Source: Ephemerocybe angulata (taxonomy: Eukaryota > Basidiomycota > Agaricomycetes > Agaricales > Psathyrellaceae). From it: 12,125 nt of DNA. Positions 8,501-12,125 of the stretch are shown here, in pieces. The stretch spans positions 1 through 12,125 of the forward strand of contig JAACJK010000210.1 in assembly GCA_013368325.1 (NCBI GenBank). The letters run 5' to 3'. A model generated the notes under the pieces. It saw nothing but the letters and a program-made list of their open reading frames with translations, did not search any database and had not been told where the DNA came from. Position 1 is the stretch's first letter. Every line of letters begins with the position of its first letter. The position numbers and the translations under genes are program-made.

Positions 8501-10859
8501 TTAGTCCAAGTCGAACTCCTCTTCTCTCATGTGGATGTAGCTGGGCTTCTCAAAGTTCTGTCGCCGAACCTCATTCAGGATGTAATCACCCTTCCTGGCA
8601 CTGGGATCCTCGATGTTATGCCTAAAACATCCGAGATAGGACGTGTCAGATAGGGGAGAGTATGTGTAAGCGCCGGGAACACGGAGAAGAATGGATGGAC
8701 ACTACGCACTCGGTACGAATATGCTCTTTGACTTCCCCTTTCAAAGCTGGCCGTCCATTCCTCGGCCCAAAGAAGCAGTGGTTGCAGTGAAATGCAGATT
8801 GATATCTGTCGGGATCGGAGCGCTCTTCATCGATCTCCTCCGACCGGTCGACACGCTGTCGGAGTCTCTCGCTGGTGATGCGTTCGAACTTATGGTCTCT
8901 CTATGATGCTCGCGTGAGTGAACTACCTGAAAGGGCAAAGGTGATTGAAGTGAGTAAGAGAACGGAAGCCTTGAACGTATCTGACGGACCGCATCTTCCA
9001 GGTATAAGCCCAACAAAGATTTTGGCCGCTGTACCTAAGCTTCGTCCTAATGCACGTCAAGCAAAGAAGCGTTCGTCGAGGAGCATCCATATCGCCAATA
9101 GTCGCAGTATATCGATTGAGGCCAACATCGGTGACGAGGGTGGCAGCAACAGCAGAAAGCTTCTCGTCAAAGAATGGGAGCACGGGCTGTTCGACGGAAA
9201 AGCCCATCTCATGGCCTCTTCCTCATTCTTAAATAGATGGCACACAGAGAGCATCTTCCAGCCAAGAGCGATCTTTGGATAGGATAGATCCCCTCCACCC
9301 AAGTGCGAGGTACTAGAGGGGCCGAGAAGATTGACGTCGCGAGCTCCAACGCGTCAGGGAGGCTCAGAGAGGTTGGCGATAGGCACAGAGCGTCGGAGTT
9401 CCTCGCGCTTGGTAAAGATGAAGTTGCGCGCTATGTTGCTGAAGTCGGCGACAATAGGGAGATAGTCGATCGCCGCGTCCACGGGTGCGTCGAGAAGCGC
9501 AGATACCGCAGGCAGATACCACAGGTCGCGTTGCTTTGGGTACTTTAGAAGTTCGGACGTTGGGAGGTTTAGACTCTCTAGCCACATGTTCCATGCAGTC
9601 ATGAGATCGAACATGCGTTGGAGCTTTAAATCCAATTTGAGCTCGTAGTGGCGGACCTCAGCTGCCCTAACGACTTGGGGCTCGAGCTTAGCACGCAGAT
9701 TCCGCCAAACTAACATCAACCGCAATTATGAGTTCCCTGGGAGAAACGGTTTGAGGATGAACGTACCTCGATCTGTTATTTTTCCTTTGCCGGTCTTCAA
9801 CTCTGGTGTCTCCCACTCGATGACGCCGTCTACATCCACCTGTCGTACCCAAGTTCGTAGAAGCACTGCCGAACGCTTGGCGGAAGTCAGTGCACGCCTC
9901 GGCAGTGACACGCATATGAATCCACGTACGCTAAAATGCGGGCCTCCCTTACGTTGTTCTTATATTCAGCTTTTGTTCCTCGAGCGTGTCCGCCCAAACG
10001 CGACACTCAGGGGCAGCCTGTATGTCGTCAACGAGCTGCAAAGTTACGCACAGTGGACATGTCGTACCTCTCGCATGTGCTCCACGGCAGCACCCCTCTC
10101 CTGCTTAAACGTGTTGCGATCTGCGATAGCTTGAGCATCGCCAGCGAGGATTCGTTCCTCAAAGGTGTCCAGATCGTCGCAATCTCTTCAATATCTTCAA
10201 TCCATGCATACCAGTAGTCCGGTTTCCTCCTTGGAGGATGTGGGTGCGTCTTAGAGGAGTTGAGCAGTCATTTCGGGCAGGCAAAGGGTAGATACTTGCA
10301 ACTTGTCCATGGAATACAACCTACCATTGCGACGTCATAGTTTTCTGGGAAGTCGGCGACTTGAACGTATCTAGGGCGAGAGCTGATCAGCCCAACGGTA
10401 GGTAGCATAAGAATATATGTGCACCCTTTCTTCTTACAAGAGACACAGAGCCTCTTCAAGATATAAAAGTCGGTCCGGACGTTTGGCGTTGCGCAGGACT
10501 AGGGTGGAGTCAGTCAGGACTCAGGGGTCAATTGCACCCTTGTATCGTGCTTTGAGCAGATATAGAACGCACGTAGCAGAACGTATTGAACAAGAAAGCA
10601 ACCCATTTCGCTTCTGAGAAGCCTTCGGGTGGCTCTGGAGCCCCGCTTCAATACGCTTTGCCCTCCACAAGACATGCATCATCGAAGGTTTGACTAAAGC
10701 CCGCCGAAAGTCCTTGCAGGAACGAGCCATGTTGAGTAAGTCCTTGGGCTCTAAAAGTGAGAAGATCTAGTATATGAGAATCAGTTAATTGGAACTTGAA
10801 AAAGGCTGTAGATTCCCTGGAAGATATACACTCACCTCGAGTAACACGTCAAGCGGCAT
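8501..10859 (-). CDS. F-box protein with Cys4 cluster and C2H2-like finger, copy 2
   Basis: Paralogue of copy 1 and a probable SCF ubiquitin-ligase adaptor. Exons: 10859-10836, 10766-10573, 10498-10325, 10249-10068, 10017-9930, 9875-9767, 9709-8990, 8926-8710, 8621-8501 (about 610 residues). The F-box reads MPLDVLLE then IFSLLEPKDLLNMARSC. The C-x2-C-x15-C-x2-C cluster spans the exon 2/3 junction. The central exon carries LLKYPKQRDLWYLPAV and FIFTKREELRRSVPIANLS, matched in copy 1. The end has C-x2-C-x17-H-x4-H (HCNHC to HIRTEH) and the tail FDLD. Exons 2, 5, 7 and 8 are 194, 88, 720 and 217 bases, against 194, 88, 723 and 215 in copy 1. About nine frame breaks are inferred (near 10641, 10179, 9970, 9842, 9357, 9290, 9208, 8990, 8895), nearly all losses of one or two bases in C/G runs. 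The preserved zinc motifs and splice sites argue for recent or present function. Its 5' end faces ERG2. Confidence 0.75.
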
Positions 10860-11462
10860 TTCAGGAAGGAGGCTCAAATCTCTCCTTCTTCGAGGCGGGT
10901 TTGGCCTCAAATCCAGGTAGTCCAGATAACCCCATTTTTAACTAGCTTCCTGAGGATTTGAGTGCGTATCTAGTCAAAAGTCAGGTAAAGTAGTGAGGAG
11001 GAAGCAAAGACAAAGTTCGGTTTTGCCAGGAAGTTTGATCCTTGTGATTGATCCGGAAATTTGGCCTTGATTGGCTTTCGCCTCCAGCACGGGCGCTTAA
11101 GGCCTCTTAAAGCCTTTCTTGGATGAAATTTGGGTCTACTGCCATCTTTTTGGTAGTTAAGTAAATGGATAACACAATGAGAACCACGACTTTAAATCAC
11201 GGATCGTCCTCGTCGGTCCACCTTCAAATCGGCTTACTGAAGCAGCTTCCCCCTCGGGATCCTGGACCAGGCTCCGTGGGCCATTTGATAATGCTTTACC
11301 GTCTAGGGCCAAGATCGTACGACATGAGATGTATTTTCTCTGAGAATCGCCTGGTATGTGTGTCTACGGCAGACCGTCATTAAATATCACTGGCACCATT
11401 TTTTTCGTTTTATCAAAGGGGCGCCACGGTGCAGTGTATCGTACGAGTAACTGACCAATATT
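10860..11462. other. Divergent region between F-box copy 2 and ERG2
   Basis: A spacer between two divergent starts. Bases 10860-10935 resemble the leader of F-box copy 1 and may be coding (a Pro/Arg-rich stretch before the F-box). Further right is a repeated 12-mer (11089-11100), an ATTGG (reverse CCAAT) near 11070, and the palindrome TCGTACGA twice, at 11315-11322 and 11439-11446. The plus-strand frame 11165-11383 has no protein-like features. This is a likely two-way promoter region, by position only. Confidence 0.5.
11089..11100. repeat. Solo copy of the ACGGGCGCTTAA 12-mer
   Basis: An exact match to 4205-4216 and the reverse complement of 4037-4048, lying in the F-box/ERG2 intergenic region. 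No inverted partner was found nearby. It could be a decayed element end or a shared regulatory motif. Confidence 0.5.
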
Positions 11463-11612
11463 CTCCGGCCCCTCGTTGATGCCGAGTACGTCGGCCAACT
11501 ATATATCTCATCATAGCTATGCTATGGTACTCCCTCACTCCGGCCCCTCGTTGATGCCGAGTACGTCGGCCAACTATATATCTCATCATAGCTATGCTAT
11601 GGTACTCCCTCC
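11463..11612. repeat. ERG2: 75-bp tandem duplication upstream of ERG2
   Basis: Two head-to-tail copies, 11463-11537 and 11538-11612, identical except for the last base (A in copy 1, C in copy 2). Each unit starts CTCCGGCCCCTCGTTGATG, contains CTATATAT and the 10-bp palindrome CATAGCTATG, and ends GGTACTCCCTC. The array stops three bases before the ATG chosen for ERG2. The near identity points to a recent event or an assembly artefact. Confidence 0.9.
11574..11581 (+). promoter_or_regulatory. ERG2: Candidate TATA box of ERG2 (second of two)
   Basis: CTATATAT lies 42 bases before the ERG2 ATG at 11616; the duplicated twin is at 11499-11506. Its position fits a core promoter with a short leader if this copy is used, or a leader of about 85 bases if the first is used. 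This is an inference from sequence and spacing only. Confidence 0.4.
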
Positions 11613-11615
11613 TCC

Positions 11616-12125
11616 ATGGCCTCTCGAATAAATCGCCAAAGGGCACTCCCGACAGCACCTCTTTGAAGACAGGCTTCCTGACGTCTGCCCTAGGCTTGGG
11701 CATACTCATTACCATTTTTTCCACCCTCATTGGAGTCGGACGCTACCTGGATAATATCAAAGTATGTACTCTATCACGCCCGCAGTCCCGCACACCTTAT
11801 ATTATGTTTTCCAGGACAAATGGTATGTCTTCGACCCCGTCCACCTCCACCAGCTCTCCAGGCCGCCATAGCCGCCAACCCAGCAAACGACACCGCCGGA
11901 ATAATACAATACATCGTCGCAAATCTCACACAGACATACCCTTCAACCGAAGTTCGTCTCAACCTCGACGTTAATGAGTGGATGTTCAACAACGCCGGGG
12001 GCGCGATGGGCGCTATGTACATCATTCACGCCAGTATCACCGAGTACCTCATTATCTTTGGCACACCCTCGGAACAGAGGGGCATAGCGGACTGCACTTG
12101 GCCGACGACTACTTCAACATCCTCG
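11616..12125 (+). CDS. ERG2: Sterol C-8 isomerase (ERG2), 3' end beyond right edge
   Basis: ERG2 moves the sterol double bond from C8 to C7 (fecosterol to episterol) in ergosterol synthesis in the endoplasmic reticulum membrane, and is related to the mammalian sigma-1 receptor. Exon 1 ends at 11761 and exon 2 starts at 11815; the 53-base intron has donor GTATGT and acceptor TTCCAG. Exon 1 encodes NKSPKGTPDSTSLKTGFLTS, then a single membrane helix (LGLGILITIFSTLIGVG). Exon 2 begins DKWYVFDPVHLH, followed by the family hallmarks EWMFNNAGGAMGAMYIIHAS and ITEYLIIFGT and then, in another frame, GHSGLHLADDYFNIL at the edge. Two breaks are clear: one C missing at CC 11858-11859 and one at CCC 12066-12068. 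ATG 11616 is in a strong CCATGG context but also needs a base shortly after it; ATG 11594, inside the repeat, is in frame without correction. Frame breaks in a normally essential gene suggest sequence error, or that this is a second, dead copy. Confidence 0.88.

Noticed and set aside
11413..11730. Minus-strand ORF containing an internal 25-residue repeat
   Set aside because: It is antisense to ERG2; the repeat simply reflects the 75-bp duplication, which is a multiple of three.
5666..12125. Insertional RNA editing or programmed frameshifting as the reason for the many frame breaks
   Set aside because: The bases needed are both C and G on the coding strand, lie in ordinary short runs in unrelated genes, and lack slippery-site or pseudoknot patterns; sequence error or gene decay is simpler.

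Overview
The window looks like nuclear DNA of a filamentous basidiomycete, most likely an Agaricomycete. Genes are cut by many short GT-AG introns (about 40-90 bases) with CTNA-type branch points. It carries F-box genes of the type expanded in mushroom-forming fungi, and a fungal sterol C-8 isomerase gene (ERG2). No tRNA, rRNA, CRISPR array or recognisable transposase was seen.

Layout, left to right. (1) 1-2439, minus: a ten-exon gene for a large soluble protein I do not recognise, running off the left edge; its fifth intron is swollen by a TCGAAA minisatellite. (2) 2440-2757: a divergent intergenic stretch with eight TGTAC motifs about 30 bases apart. (3) 2758-3911, plus: a two-exon FAD-dependent monooxygenase lacking its N-terminal FAD-binding Rossmann segment. 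(4) 4548-5516, plus: a three-exon NmrA/EasG-like NAD(P)-dependent oxidoreductase. Genes 3 and 4 share orientation and could be a small oxidative pair or the remnant of a metabolic cluster. (5) 5666-7978 and 8501-10859, minus: two paralogous F-box genes in tandem with nearly the same exon plan, each encoding an N-terminal F-box, a four-cysteine cluster and a C-terminal C2H2-like finger. (6) 11616 to the right edge, plus: ERG2. Directly upstream is a nearly perfect 75-bp tandem duplication that doubles a TATA-like element.

Most protein-level conclusions come from joining exons by hand at GT/AG sites and checking reading phase. A striking result is that gene 1, both F-box genes and ERG2 each need small frame corrections, almost all one missing base within or beside a C or G run, while the monooxygenase and the NmrA-like gene are clean. 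Breaks in ERG2, normally essential and single copy, make under-called C/G runs in the assembly the simplest explanation. The uneven distribution keeps real gene decay possible.

Functionally the window mixes ergosterol biosynthesis (ERG2), probable ubiquitin-ligase adaptors (the F-box pair), two redox enzymes of unknown substrate and one orphan protein. I see no single pathway joining them.
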